DNA of 64,000 bases. Source: Mycolicibacterium gilvum (lineage in GTDB: Bacteria > Actinomycetota > Actinomycetes > Mycobacteriales > Mycobacteriaceae). A program made the translations under genes and the position numbers. Shown one piece after another: positions 8,478 to 16,287 of this stretch. The DNA lies in NCBI RefSeq assembly GCF_900454025.1, contig NZ_UGQM01000001.1:806001-870000 (forward strand). Reading direction: 5' to 3'. The notes below the pieces were generated by a model. The model worked only from the letters and a program-made list of their open reading frames with translations. It had not been told where the DNA came from and ran no database searches. Numbering within the stretch: position 1 is the stretch's first letter; each line of letters starts with the position of its first letter.

Positions 8478-9626
8478 TTACGGCCCCCAGGCCGGCCGGT
8501 CGGCCTTGGCGGCCTTCTTGCCGAGCTTTCCGGAGCGGACCTGCGCGGCGAGGCTGTCGAGGATCACCCGCGAGCTCATCAGCGCGGTCTGCTCGGCCCA
8601 GTCGTACGGGGGTGAGCACTCGACGACCTCGATGCCCGCCAGACCCGGCTCGGAGATCATCTTGACCAGATTCAGCGCCTCGCGGGGCAGCAGCCCGCCC
8701 GGCTCCGGCCACCCGGTGCCGGGGACGAACCCGGCGTCGATGACGTCGATGTCGAACGACAGGTAGACCGCCTTGGCGCCCTTCCACGCGATCTCCAGGG
8801 CCGTTTCCGCGATCTTCTCTATGCCGACGCGTTCGACGTCCCCGACGGTGATGACCGTCGACTTGCGTTCGCGGCCCACCTTGACGCCCTCGCGCGGGCT
8901 CTGCCAGCCGCCGATCCCGATCTGGACAAGGTTGGTCGCGGGCGCGTTCTTGATGTTGGTGGCGTGGAACCACGGCGTGGTGTGCATCCGCTCGTCGAGG
9001 TCGGTCTCCTGCGTGTCGACGTGACGGTCGAAGTGGATGATGCCGATGTTGCCGTCCATGTGCGGTGCGAGGCCGCGGATGGTCGGGAAGCCGATCGAGT
9101 GGTCACCACCCAGCACGATCGGCATCACGCCTTTGCTCGCGACGTGGGCCATCGCGGTGCTGATCTGGTCGAACGACTTCTCCAGATTGCCCGGGATGGT
9201 GAACACGTCGCCGATGTCGACCATGTTGAGCTGCTCGCGCAGATCGACCCCGGACTCGTAGTTGTAGGTACCGAAAAGGTTGGTGGAGCGGCGAATTCCC
9301 TGCGGACCGAATCGCGTCCCGGGTCGGTAGGTCGCCCCGGCGTCGAGCGGGACACCGAAGATCGCGACCTCGGCGTCGTCGACCTCGTTGACGTCCTCGA
9401 TGAAGGGGCACTTCAGGAATGTGCCGCGCTCACCGGCGAAGTGGGGTTTCTCGCCGCGCACGAACGTCGAGATCGTCCGGTCGTTGATCGTCGGCGCGGC
9501 CTCCAGGCCGTAGGTCAGGCCGCGGTCGATCTCCTCGCGCAGCCGACGGTCGCCGAGGTTGGCCTCGACCTGTTGCGCCCACGCGCCTTCGGCATTCGGT
9601 AGCGACGGGTCTGGGTAGTCGGACAT
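8478..9626 (-). CDS. Ureohydrolase (arginase/agmatinase fold), probable guanidine hydrolase
   Basis: A 382-residue metal-dependent ureohydrolase. Metal-binding motifs are intact: GGDHS (173-177), HFDRHVD (198-204) and FDIDVID (291-297), ending in the signature GTGWPEPGG (303-311). Compared with classical agmatinases (about 300-320 residues) it has an N-terminal extension of about 70 residues and a tryptophan just before PEPGG. From memory, both features are shared with the nickel-dependent guanidine hydrolase GdmH of Synechocystis. It is transcribed away from a symporter that carries a guanidine-I riboswitch, which supports guanidine as substrate. ATG 9626 is preceded by GGGAG. An open frame continues to 9719 but has no domain content. 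Automated pipelines would probably call this agmatinase. Confidence 0.82.
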   Translation of the reverse strand: MSDYPDPSLPNAEGAWAQQVEANLGDRRLREEIDRGLTYGLEAAPTINDRTISTFVRGEKPHFAGERGTFLKCPFIEDVNEVDDAEVAIFGVPLDAGATYRPGTRFGPQGIRRSTNLFGTYNYESGVDLREQLNMVDIGDVFTIPGNLEKSFDQISTAMAHVASKGVMPIVLGGDHSIGFPTIRGLAPHMDGNIGIIHFDRHVDTQETDLDERMHTTPWFHATNIKNAPATNLVQIGIGGWQSPREGVKVGRERKSTVITVGDVERVGIEKIAETALEIAWKGAKAVYLSFDIDVIDAGFVPGTGWPEPGGLLPREALNLVKMISEPGLAGIEVVECSPPYDWAEQTALMSSRVILDSLAAQVRSGKLGKKAAKADRPAWGP

Positions 9627-9703
9627 GAGAGCTCCCAACGCGCCGTCTTGTCGCTGACCGGGTACGGCACACCTCGTCCGGGGCGCCGGATCGACGGCGC
9701 CTG

Positions 9704-9715
9704 CGACAATTGTTG
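9704..9715. promoter_or_regulatory. Near-palindrome in the guanidine-module divergent region
   Basis: CGACAATTGTTG is centred on the perfect 8-bp palindrome ACAATTGT, 78 bp upstream of the ureohydrolase start. It could be an operator for a regulator encoded elsewhere. No regulator gene lies in this module. Confidence 0.2.
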
Positions 9716-9811
9716 GCACGTCGGCGAATCCCTGTCCAGCGGAAGTGGAAACCTACCGTTAACGCGACGTGCGACCGGAGGTAATGCGCAGGGCTTTTCC
9801 TGACGTGGACT

Positions 9812-9825
9812 CACATGTGCATGTG
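9812..9825. promoter_or_regulatory. CACATG-TG-CATGTG palindrome before the riboswitch
   Basis: A perfect 6-2-6 palindrome lies immediately upstream of the guanidine-I aptamer, in the place expected for the promoter of the symporter transcript. It may be an operator overlapping the promoter. No clear TANNNT box was found here. Confidence 0.2.
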
Positions 9826-9827
9826 GG

Positions 9828-9943
9828 GCGCGTCTAGGGTTCCGCCGGCGGCATTCGTCGAACAGGCCGGGTCTGGTCCGAGAGACGCAGGCGGCCGGCA
9901 CCGACGCAGACCGTTCCACGGCGGGAGAAAAGCCCGGGAGACT
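9828..9943 (+). promoter_or_regulatory. Guanidine-I (ykkC) riboswitch
   Basis: The plus strand upstream of the symporter contains the conserved blocks of the guanidine-I aptamer in the right order: CTAGGGTTCCG (9834-9844), GGTCTGGTCCGAGAGACGC (9870-9888, read across the line break) and ACGGCGGGAGAAAAGCCCGG (9918-9937), followed by GAGA. The variable stem between the first two blocks is CCGGCGG... paired across the loop. Binding of free guanidinium is known for this class. The limits given are approximate because P1 was paired only by eye. Its downstream gene is a membrane transporter, which fits other guanidine-I regulons. Confidence 0.93.
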
Positions 9944-9968
9944 CCAGCGCGTCAATCGGAGGCTCCCG
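9935..9968 (+). promoter_or_regulatory. Shine-Dalgarno-sequestering hairpin of the riboswitch
   Basis: CGGGAGACTCC (9935-9945) is complementary, with one mismatch, to GGAGGCTCCCG (9958-9968). The right arm contains the ribosome binding site GGAGG, 10 nt before the ATG at 9973. The left arm includes the conserved 3' GGGAGA of the aptamer. Ligand-bound folding would therefore free the binding site, giving a translational on-switch. No terminator with a U tract is present. Confidence 0.7.
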
Positions 9969-9972
9969 CAAC

Positions 9973-11490
9973 ATGATTCTTCTCGGCGTGGCGATCAGCA
10001 TCGCCGTGGTCGTCGCTGTCGGCTTCTTCGTGTCCACACGGATCAAGGGCGACAGCTCGAACTTCCTCGTCGGCGGCCGGATGCTGCCGTTCTGGCTCGT
10101 CGGCGGCGCGTTGATGGGCGCGGCCGTCGACACCAATGCGACCCTCGGAAACACCGACCTTGCTTACGAATTCGGATTCTGGGCGGGTGCGTGCCTGCCC
10201 CTGGGGCTGGCGCTGTGCCTACTGATCACCGGCATCTTCTTCGCCAAGCCGATGAACCGGATGGGCCTCACGTCGTTCCCGGACTACTACCGGTTGCGGT
10301 TCGGGCGCTCGGTCGAGATCGGCGCCTCGATACTGCTCGCCGTCGCGTTCTGCATGCTCGTGGCGGGCAACCTGGTGGCCGGTGGTCTGCTGTTCAACTA
10401 CTTCCTCGGCATGCCGTACTGGCTCGGGGTCGTGCTGATCGCGGCGATCGCGGTGGCCTACACCGGAACCGGCGGGCTGATCGCCGACGCGTACACCGCG
10501 ATCATCCAGATGGGGCTGATCCTGGCCGGCGCGATCGGCCTGTTCTTCTGGATGACGACGACCCACGGACTCGACATCGCCGACGGCACAGGTCCTTTCG
10601 CGCTGGGCCAGCTGTCGGACCCGGCACAGGGCGCGGTGATCAACTGGGCGACGCTGATCGCGCTGGGCATCGGCGACATCGTCGCGATCGACTTCATGGC
10701 GCGGGTGTTCTCGGCGAAATCGCCTGAGGCGGCACGCCGGGCCTGCTTCACCGCGGCGGCCGGCACGGCCGCGATCTGCGTGCCGTTCGGGCTCGTCGTG
10801 CTCGCCGCGCACTCGTTCCTGCCCGCCGAACTCGACGGGCCGGTGCTGTTCGTGCTGCTCGATCAGTACGCGCCGGCCGGGCTGACGGTGCTGGTGCTGT
10901 GCGGACTGGTCGGCGCGTCGATGTCGACCGCCAACGGCGCGATCCTGGCGATCTCGAACGTGTGCGTGCGCAACCTCGGCGGGGTGCGGCGCATCCACGA
11001 GCCGGGCAGGAAGGATCCGCTGCTGCGCGCCGCCCGCGTCGCCATGGCGCCGATGACGCTGTTCTCGATCCTGTTCGCGATCTACGTGCAGCAGACGGGA
11101 ATCCTGCTCACGCTGGCGTTCGACCTGATGCTGGCCTGCCTGATCGTTCCGTTCATCCTGGGCCTGGTGTGGCGACGGGGGACGACGACGGCGGCGCTCG
11201 CCGCGATCGCGGTCGGATTCACCGTCCGGATCGGTCTTTTCGTGCTGACCCCGACGATGTTCGGCGTCGAGAACACCATCCTGTACATCCCCAACGATCT
11301 GGTCAGCGCATCGTTCGACGGCTGGCCGACGTTCATCGCATTCGCGGCGGGTCTGGCGACCTATGTCGCGGTCGCACTGGCCACGAAGCCGGCCCACATG
11401 CGCGGACTGGACATCCAGGTCGCCAGGGATCTCGACGACATCCTCGACGATGCGGACCGCTTCGAGAAGGAACCCGAGCCCGTCAGCTGA
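9973..11490 (+). CDS. Sodium:solute symporter family transporter, guanidine-regulated
   Basis: A 505-residue inner-membrane transporter of the SSS family with 13 or so hydrophobic helices (for example ILLGVAISIAVVVAVGFFV, residues 2-20). The sodium-symporter core is visible in FLVGGRMLPFWLVGGALMGA, then GLTSFPDYYRLRFG and GTGGLIADAYTAIIQMG. The C-terminal tail is hydrophilic and acidic (DLDDILDDADRFEKE). Because a guanidine-I riboswitch controls it and a guanidine-hydrolase-like gene diverges from it, import of guanidine or a guanidino compound is the best guess. SSS members more often carry sugars, proline, urea or pantothenate, so the substrate is inferred from context only. The 3' end overlaps the convergent gene by 8 bp. 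Confidence 0.85.
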   Translation: MILLGVAISIAVVVAVGFFVSTRIKGDSSNFLVGGRMLPFWLVGGALMGAAVDTNATLGNTDLAYEFGFWAGACLPLGLALCLLITGIFFAKPMNRMGLTSFPDYYRLRFGRSVEIGASILLAVAFCMLVAGNLVAGGLLFNYFLGMPYWLGVVLIAAIAVAYTGTGGLIADAYTAIIQMGLILAGAIGLFFWMTTTHGLDIADGTGPFALGQLSDPAQGAVINWATLIALGIGDIVAIDFMARVFSAKSPEAARRACFTAAAGTAAICVPFGLVVLAAHSFLPAELDGPVLFVLLDQYAPAGLTVLVLCGLVGASMSTANGAILAISNVCVRNLGGVRRIHEPGRKDPLLRAARVAMAPMTLFSILFAIYVQQTGILLTLAFDLMLACLIVPFILGLVWRRGTTTAALAAIAVGFTVRIGLFVLTPTMFGVENTILYIPNDLVSASFDGWPTFIAFAAGLATYVAVALATKPAHMRGLDIQVARDLDDILDDADRFEKEPEPVS

Positions 11491-12277
11491 CCGGTGCGAC
11501 GGCGTCCCACGGCACCGTGAGGACGCCGTCGCGCAGGCTGCGTCGCGGTACCTCGATCGGAAACCCCTCGGCGACAAGCAGATCCAGCATCGCCCGCCAG
11601 CGGATCCGTGGGCCGAAAACCCCGTGGCCGGCGACGCTGGCCCATGCACGATCGGCGGCACGCAGCAGGGTGTGGATCGGCTGGCCCTCGACGTTGTGGT
11701 GGATCAGCACCTTCGGCAGCCGCTCGGCCAGCTGCGAGGGACGCTCGATGGCGAACGGATCGCAGGCGAGCGTCAGGCTCACCGGCCGCGTCGCGTCCAA
11801 CAGCACCCAGCAGCACAGCCGGCCCAGTTCGTCGCAGGTGCCGTCGACGATCAGGCCGCCGGTGGCGAGCCGGTCACGCATGGCGGCCCACGCCCCCTCC
11901 ACGTCCTCGACCGGGTACTGGCGCAGAACGTTGAAGGCGCGCACCAGGATCGGCCGATGATCGGCCAACTCGAAACCGCCGAGGGCGAATTCAACGCCGG
12001 GGTGCGCGCCGTGGCGTACAGCGGACTGACCGGCGCGCACCCGTTCCGGCTCGATCTCCAACCCGACGACCCGCACGTCGCGGCGCACCTCACGCAACCG
12101 GATCGCCAGTTCCAGCGTCGTCACCGGTTTGGCCCCGTATCCGAGATCGACGACGAGCGGGTCCGCCGCTGCCTGCAGGGCGGTGCGCACGCGCGACGAG
12201 TGCACCAGCCAGCGGTCGCTACGACGCAGCCTGTTGTGCCCCGTCGTGCCCCGGGTCACCTGTCCGAGGGGGGCCAT
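11483..12277 (-). CDS. Class I SAM-dependent methyltransferase-like protein
   Basis: A 264-residue soluble protein. A Rossmann-type start VVDLGYGAKPVTTLELAIRL (about residues 41-60) resembles motif I of class I methyltransferases, and an acidic end of strand 2 (VVGLEIEPERV, about 70-80) resembles motif II. The usual GxGxG is degenerate (DLGYGAKP), so activity is uncertain. ATG 12277 is internal to no other gene. The 3' end overlaps the symporter gene tail to tail. Substrate unknown. Confidence 0.7.
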   Translation of the reverse strand: MAPLGQVTRGTTGHNRLRRSDRWLVHSSRVRTALQAAADPLVVDLGYGAKPVTTLELAIRLREVRRDVRVVGLEIEPERVRAGQSAVRHGAHPGVEFALGGFELADHRPILVRAFNVLRQYPVEDVEGAWAAMRDRLATGGLIVDGTCDELGRLCCWVLLDATRPVSLTLACDPFAIERPSQLAERLPKVLIHHNVEGQPIHTLLRAADRAWASVAGHGVFGPRIRWRAMLDLLVAEGFPIEVPRRSLRDGVLTVPWDAVAPVS

Positions 12278-12298
12278 GGCTCGATGGTAGAGACCAGA

Positions 12299-12820
12299 TC
12301 AGCTGTTCTCGGTGATCCACACCGTGGTGAATCGCTGTTCGGCGATCAGCAGTTCGACGAGCTGGCTGCCGATGAAGTTCTCGATCTTGCCGCCGACGAG
12401 CGGCACCCGGACCTCGACGGTGGCCGTGAACGCTAGCCGGGACGCGATGGCGCCCGCGGAATCGGCCACCGATGACAACACCGCGTCGCCGGTCAGCGAG
12501 GCCGGGGCCCCCGGGATCGAACCGGTAACCCGTGCGGTGGAGCGCCGGTTGCTGATCGGGGTCCAGATCTCCTCGCGCACGAGGCTGAGGTCGCCGCGGT
12601 GGAACTGGCTGACGATCCCGGGCAGCCGGTCGGCGCGCAGCGTCTGGGTGGTGCGGATACGCAGGCCACCGGCGTCGTCGACGGTCAACTCGTCGAGGGT
12701 GGCGTAGTCGGCACCGGAGTCGTCGAGGCGGATCTGCCAGTAGTCCTCGTCGCTGAACGCGCGGTGCACGTCTTCGACCGTGCCGCCGTACTCGGTCGCC
12801 ATGTCGAATGAACGGGGCAT
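12299..12820 (-). CDS. DUF2505 protein (Rv0481c-like)
   Basis: A 173-residue protein of the DUF2505 family, a START/SRPBCC-like lipid-binding fold (starts [20 protein letters not shown]). ATG 12820 matches the M. tuberculosis length and lies 7 nt after a TAGCGT -10 box on the minus strand, giving a leaderless transcript. An open frame upstream is only antisense to murB. It is divergent from murB with 25 bp between start codons. Function unknown. Confidence 0.82.
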   Translation of the reverse strand: MPRSFDMATEYGGTVEDVHRAFSDEDYWQIRLDDSGADYATLDELTVDDAGGLRIRTTQTLRADRLPGIVSQFHRGDLSLVREEIWTPISNRRSTARVTGSIPGAPASLTGDAVLSSVADSAGAIASRLAFTATVEVRVPLVGGKIENFIGSQLVELLIAEQRFTTVWITENS

Positions 12821-12827
12821 GGTCGGC

Positions 12828-12837
12828 ACGCTACCGT
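12828..12837. promoter_or_regulatory. Overlapping divergent -10 boxes of DUF2505 gene and murB
   Basis: ACGCTACCGT contains TACCGT on the plus strand (12832-12837, 8 nt before the murB GTG) and TAGCGT on the minus strand (12828-12833, 7 nt before the DUF2505 ATG). The two hexamers share the central TA, so one bubble could fire in either direction. Confidence 0.55.
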
Positions 12838-12845
12838 TACCCGCC

Positions 12846-13895
12846 GTGGGCACTTCGTTGTTGGGCGGCGTGCCGGTCGCCGAGAACGTGCCGCTCGCGC
12901 CGTTGACGACGCTGCGGGTCGGGCCGGTCGCCCGTCGCCTGGTCACCTGCGTCACCACCGATCAAATCGTCGACGCCGTCATGGCCGCGGGTCCGGAGGC
13001 GCTCATCCTGGCCGGCGGGTCGAACGTGGTGCTGGCCGGCGACGCCGCCGATCTGACCGTCGTGCGGCTGGCCAACACCGGGATCAGCGTGGACGGCGAC
13101 GTGGTGCGCGCCGAGGCCGGCGCCGGTTGGGACGACGTCGTCGCGGCGTCGCTCGCCCACGGGTTGGGCGGGCTGGAGTGTCTGTCCGGTATCCCCGGCT
13201 CGGCCGGGGCGACCCCGGTGCAGAACGTCGGCGCCTACGGAGCCGAGGTCGCCGACACCATCCGCCGGGTCAGGCTGTTGGAGCGCGGCACCGGATCCGT
13301 CCGCTGGGTGTCTCCGGAGTTCCTCCGGTTCGGTTACCGCACAAGCGTTCTCAAGCACTCGTCGCAGTGGGTGGTGCTGGAGGTCGAGTTCGGCCTCGAT
13401 GCCGCCGGGCGCAGCGCACCGGTGCGTTACCGCGAGCTCGCCACCGAACTGGCCGTGGAGCAGGGGGAGCGCACCGATCCGCAGCGGGTCCGCGCGGCGG
13501 TGCTGGAGCTTCGCGCCCGCAAGGGGATGGTGCTCGACGCGGCCGACCACGACACCTGGAGCGTCGGATCCTTCTTCACCAACCCGGTCGTGTCCCGTGC
13601 CGAGTTCGAGCGGATCGCCGCGACCGTCGGATCTGCGGTCCCGAACTATCCCGCCGAGGACGGTGTGAAGCTCGCGGCGGGCTGGCTCGTCGAACAGGCT
13701 GGATTCGGCAAGGGTTATCCGGGTGCTGACGCGCCCGCCCGGCTGTCGACCAAGCACGCCCTGGCGCTGACCAACCGCGGGACCGCCACCACCGCCGACG
13801 TCCTCGCGCTGGCCAGGACCGTCCGAGACGGTGTCAAGGCGGCCTTCGGGATCGAACTCACACCTGAACCTGTGCTGGTCGGCTGCTCGCTGTAA
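12846..13895 (+). CDS. murB: UDP-N-acetylenolpyruvoylglucosamine reductase
   Basis: FAD/NADPH enzyme that reduces UDP-GlcNAc-enolpyruvate to UDP-MurNAc in peptidoglycan synthesis. The 349-residue protein begins with the conserved [12 protein letters not shown]. The FAD-binding LAGGSNVVL is at 55-63, [19 protein letters not shown] follows, and the catalytic serine region [10 protein letters not shown] lies near residue 240. The C-terminal Glu is in [12 protein letters not shown] 12846 is chosen from the leaderless promoter and from alignment in memory with the M. tuberculosis protein. The frame is open for 66 bases further upstream but overlaps the divergent gene. Confidence 0.95.
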   Translation: MGTSLLGGVPVAENVPLAPLTTLRVGPVARRLVTCVTTDQIVDAVMAAGPEALILAGGSNVVLAGDAADLTVVRLANTGISVDGDVVRAEAGAGWDDVVAASLAHGLGGLECLSGIPGSAGATPVQNVGAYGAEVADTIRRVRLLERGTGSVRWVSPEFLRFGYRTSVLKHSSQWVVLEVEFGLDAAGRSAPVRYRELATELAVEQGERTDPQRVRAAVLELRARKGMVLDAADHDTWSVGSFFTNPVVSRAEFERIAATVGSAVPNYPAEDGVKLAAGWLVEQAGFGKGYPGADAPARLSTKHALALTNRGTATTADVLALARTVRDGVKAAFGIELTPEPVLVGCSL

Positions 13896-13896
13896 G

Positions 13897-13902
13897 TACG
13901 CT
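13897..13902 (+). promoter_or_regulatory. Leaderless -10 box for the L,D-transpeptidase gene
   Basis: TACGCT lies directly after the murB stop codon and 8 nt before the GTG at 13911. The transpeptidase could therefore be expressed both from here and by read-through from murB. Confidence 0.4.
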
Positions 13903-13910
13903 GGGTCTAC

Positions 13911-15209
13911 GTGAGCCCTGCCGATCCACTGCCGTCGATCACCCGTAGGCGCGCGCTGGCCGCGTTCGCGGTCGGGATCGTCGCGCCGGCGACCCTGGCG
14001 GCCTGCATGTCCGACGGCGGCGGCGCAGGCGCCGAGAACGCCGACGAGGCGCCCCAGGCGCCCACCGTCAGCTATGAGCCCGTCGACGGGTCGTCCGACG
14101 TGGCCCCCAAGGGAGCGGTCGGCGTCACGGTCGAGAACGGCTGGTTCCAGAAGGTCTCGCTGGTCAACGCGAATACCGGCAAGGTCGTCGCCGGGACCCT
14201 GGACAAGGACCGCACCACCTTCACCGTCACCGAATCGCTGGGTTACGGCGCCGACTACGAGTGGTCGGGCTCGGTGGTCGGCGAGGACGGCAAGGCCGTG
14301 CCGCTGTCCGGATCGTTCACGACCGTCGCCCCGACGACCGAGGTCAACGGACGATTCCAGCTGGCCGACGGGCAGACCGTCGGGGTGGCCGCGCCCATCA
14401 TCCTGCAGTTCGACGCCGCGATCGCCGACGCCGACCGCGCCGAGGTGGAGAAGGCCGTCACGGTCACCACCACCCCGCCGGTGGAGGGCAGCTGGGCCTG
14501 GCTGCCCGACGAGGCGGGCGGTTCGCGCATGCACTGGCGCACCAGGGAGTACTACCCGGCGGGCGCCACGGTGCATGTCGATGCCGACCTCTACGGCGTG
14601 CCGTTCGGCGACGGCGCGTACGGCGCCGCCGACTCGACGCTGGACTTCACCGTCGGGCGCTTCCAGGTCGTCAAGGCCGAGGCGTCGTCGCACCGCATCC
14701 AGGTGATCACCGACGCCGGCGTCATCATGGACTTCCCGTGCAGTTACGGCGAGGGGGACCTGGACCGCAACGTCACCCGCAGCGGCATCCACGTGGTCAC
14801 GGAGAAGTACGAGGACTTCTACATGACCAACCCGGCGGCCGGCTACGCCAATGTGCGCGAGCGGTTCGCGGTGCGTATCTCCAACAACGGCGAGTTCATC
14901 CACGCCAACCCGGCCAGTCTGGGCTCGCAGGGCAACTCGAACGTCACCAACGGGTGTATCAACCTGTCCGAGTCGGACGCCCAGCAGTACTTCAACACCG
15001 CGATCTACGGCGATCCGGTCGAGGTGACGGGCACCCGTATCCAGCTCTCCTACGCCGACGGCGACATCTGGGACTGGGCTGTGCCGTGGGACGAGTGGAC
15101 CTCGATGTCGGCGTTGTCGTCGGCCGACCGCACCGACGACATTCCCAGCTCGGCGCCCGTGACCCCGTCCGGCGCGCCCCAGCCCGCCGGCGCCCGGCCC
15201 GGGGGATAG
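13911..15209 (+). CDS. lprQ: L,D-transpeptidase lipoprotein LprQ (Ldt, Rv0483-like)
   Basis: Makes or remodels 3-3 cross-links in peptidoglycan outside the membrane. The 432-residue protein has a signal with twin arginines (TRRRALAAF, residues 11-19) and a lipobox ending in Cys32 (ATLAAC). Two Ig-like domains (about 50-250) precede the YkuD catalytic domain (about 255-380). The active-site cysteine is C349 in [10 protein letters not shown], with the upstream histidine in GEFIHANP. A Pro/Ser/Gly-rich tail ends the protein. A Tat-type signal on a lipoprotein is unusual but seen in this group. It follows murB directly, so two cell-wall genes sit together. Confidence 0.93.
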   Translation: MSPADPLPSITRRRALAAFAVGIVAPATLAACMSDGGGAGAENADEAPQAPTVSYEPVDGSSDVAPKGAVGVTVENGWFQKVSLVNANTGKVVAGTLDKDRTTFTVTESLGYGADYEWSGSVVGEDGKAVPLSGSFTTVAPTTEVNGRFQLADGQTVGVAAPIILQFDAAIADADRAEVEKAVTVTTTPPVEGSWAWLPDEAGGSRMHWRTREYYPAGATVHVDADLYGVPFGDGAYGAADSTLDFTVGRFQVVKAEASSHRIQVITDAGVIMDFPCSYGEGDLDRNVTRSGIHVVTEKYEDFYMTNPAAGYANVRERFAVRISNNGEFIHANPASLGSQGNSNVTNGCINLSESDAQQYFNTAIYGDPVEVTGTRIQLSYADGDIWDWAVPWDEWTSMSALSSADRTDDIPSSAPVTPSGAPQPAGARPGG

Positions 15210-15221
15210 CCCCCCAGACCC

Positions 15222-15286
15222 CCGCCGAAATTGCATTCCAGCAGGAAAATGCCGAGAAGAGGCCTGCTGGAATGCAATTTCGGCGG
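15222..15286. repeat. Long perfect inverted repeat, family A copy 1
   Basis: Arms at 15222-15245 and 15263-15286 are perfect 24-nt reverse complements around a 17-nt loop; the core of the left arm is GCCGAAATTGCATTCCAGCA. It separates the convergent lprQ and SDR genes, so it may end transcription from both sides, though there is no U tract. The same arm recurs at 34884 and 39067 with different loops. Confidence 0.85.
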
Positions 15287-15305
15287 TCTCGCGGCGGTCA
15301 GAAGG

Positions 15306-16064
15306 TCAGCTCTGCCGGTGGAACCGCGAGCCGCTGGCCCCGGACACCTGGTCGCGTGGGCGGACCACGATCAGGTCGAGGTCGACGTGCGACGGTCGGC
15401 TGGCGACGAAGCCGACGACCTCGGCGATGTCCTCGGCCACCAGCGGCGTCACCCCCTCGTACACCTTCTCGGCGCGTTCGGCGTCGCCGTCGAAGCGGTT
15501 CAGCGAGAAGTCGGTCTTCACCATGCCCGGCGCAACCTCGGTGAGCCGCACCGGTTTTCCGAGCAGCTCGCTGCGCAGCGTGCGGTGCAGGACCCCCTGC
15601 GCGTGCTTGGCCGACGTGTACCCGCCGCCGTTGTCGTAGATCTCCACCGCCGCGATCGAGGTGATCGTGACGATCAGCCCGTCGCCGGAATCGATCAGCT
15701 TCGGCAGCAGTGCCCTGGTGACGTGCAGGGTGCCCATCACGTTGGCCTCCCACATCCACCGCCAGTTCTCCACGTCGGCGTCGGAGATGGACTCCAGGCC
15801 GCGGGCGCCGCCGGCGTTGTTGACCAGGACGTCGACCCGGTCGAGCCGTCCGGCGAGCGCCGCCACCGCCGTCGGGTCAGTGACGTCCGCCACAATCGCC
15901 GTCCCGTCGATCTCGGCGGCCAGCGCCTTGATCGGACCCTCTCTCCGTGCCACGCAGATCACGTGAAAGCCCTGCGCCGCAAGAGTTCTGGCGATTGCTT
16001 CACCGATTCCGGCGCTGGCCCCGGTGACCACTGCGACCCGGCGGGCGTCTGATGGCGTCGTCAT
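15306..16064 (-). CDS. Short-chain dehydrogenase/reductase (Rv0484c-like)
   Basis: A 252-residue NAD(P)-dependent oxidoreductase of the classical SDR type. Cofactor motif TGASAGIG (about 14-21), NNAGG (about 83-87), catalytic Ser in ITSIAAVE and YTSAK (the YxxxK pair, near residue 149-153) are all present. LTEVAPGMVKTDF follows as the substrate-side loop. Nothing indicates the substrate. The gene converges on lprQ across a strong hairpin and diverges from the ROK operon. Confidence 0.9.
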   Translation of the reverse strand: MTTPSDARRVAVVTGASAGIGEAIARTLAAQGFHVICVARREGPIKALAAEIDGTAIVADVTDPTAVAALAGRLDRVDVLVNNAGGARGLESISDADVENWRWMWEANVMGTLHVTRALLPKLIDSGDGLIVTITSIAAVEIYDNGGGYTSAKHAQGVLHRTLRSELLGKPVRLTEVAPGMVKTDFSLNRFDGDAERAEKVYEGVTPLVAEDIAEVVGFVASRPSHVDLDLIVVRPRDQVSGASGSRFHRQS

Positions 16065-16119
16065 GGGATCAAGACTAGGCCCCTCTCACGAGTCGTCGCG
16101 ATGACGGCGATGCTCGTGC

Positions 16120-16125
16120 TACGTT
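16120..16125 (+). promoter_or_regulatory. Leaderless -10 box for the polycysteine upstream ORF
   Basis: TACGTT fits TANNNT and ends 6 nt before the GTG at 16132, so the transcript should begin at that codon. This makes the ORF at 16132 the first translated unit of the ROK-mshA mRNA. Confidence 0.6.
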
Positions 16126-16131
16126 GACCGC

Positions 16132-16206
16132 GTGTTCCCGAACAGTCAGGCAGTTCTCGCTGCCGCGCGGCGTGCGTGTTGTTGTTGCGCACACCGCCGC
16201 GCCTGA
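16132..16206 (+). CDS. Leaderless polycysteine upstream ORF (attenuator peptide)
   Basis: A 24-residue ORF from GTG 16132 to TGA 16204-16206 that contains four consecutive cysteine codons (TGT TGT TGT TGC, 16177-16188) near its end, followed by AHRRA. Four adjacent Cys codons are highly unlikely by chance. Leaderless polycysteine ORFs acting as cysteine-responsive attenuators upstream of cysteine genes are known in mycobacteria. Here the downstream genes are a ROK regulator and mshA, whose pathway consumes cysteine to make mycothiol. Ribosomes slowed at the Cys run would change folding of the 81-nt spacer before the ROK gene. The peptide itself probably has no function. Confidence 0.75.
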   Translation: MFPNSQAVLAAARRACCCCAHRRA

Positions 16207-16215
16207 CTGCGCCCG

Positions 16216-16280
16216 GGACTGATCGAGTCCTGCTGAGTCGCCAGGTGTGGCTTCGTCCCACCTCCCGACTCGACGAAGGA
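16216..16280 (+). promoter_or_regulatory. Candidate attenuator with competing stems
   Basis: Between the polycysteine ORF and the ROK start several pairings exclude one another. GGACT (16216-16220) pairs with AGTCC (16226-16230). TCGAGTC (16223-16229) pairs perfectly with GACTCGA (16267-16273). GAGTCG (16235-16240) pairs with CGACTC (16266-16271) around an internal hairpin. GTCCT (16227-16231) can mask AGGAC of the Shine-Dalgarno region (GAAGGA, 16275-16280). This is by-eye pairing without energies. Confidence 0.45.
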
Positions 16281-16287
16281 CCCTCCC

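Noticed and set aside
9627..9827. A second guanidine riboswitch on the minus strand before the ureohydrolase
   Set aside because: None of the conserved aptamer blocks could be found on that strand. The AAAAGCCCTG stretch is not in the right context.
12837..15236. Very long minus-strand open frame opposite murB and lprQ
   Set aside because: It is the shadow of high-GC codon structure. It has no domain-like sequence, is rich in Arg/Gly/His/Asp, and lies fully antisense to two well-supported genes.
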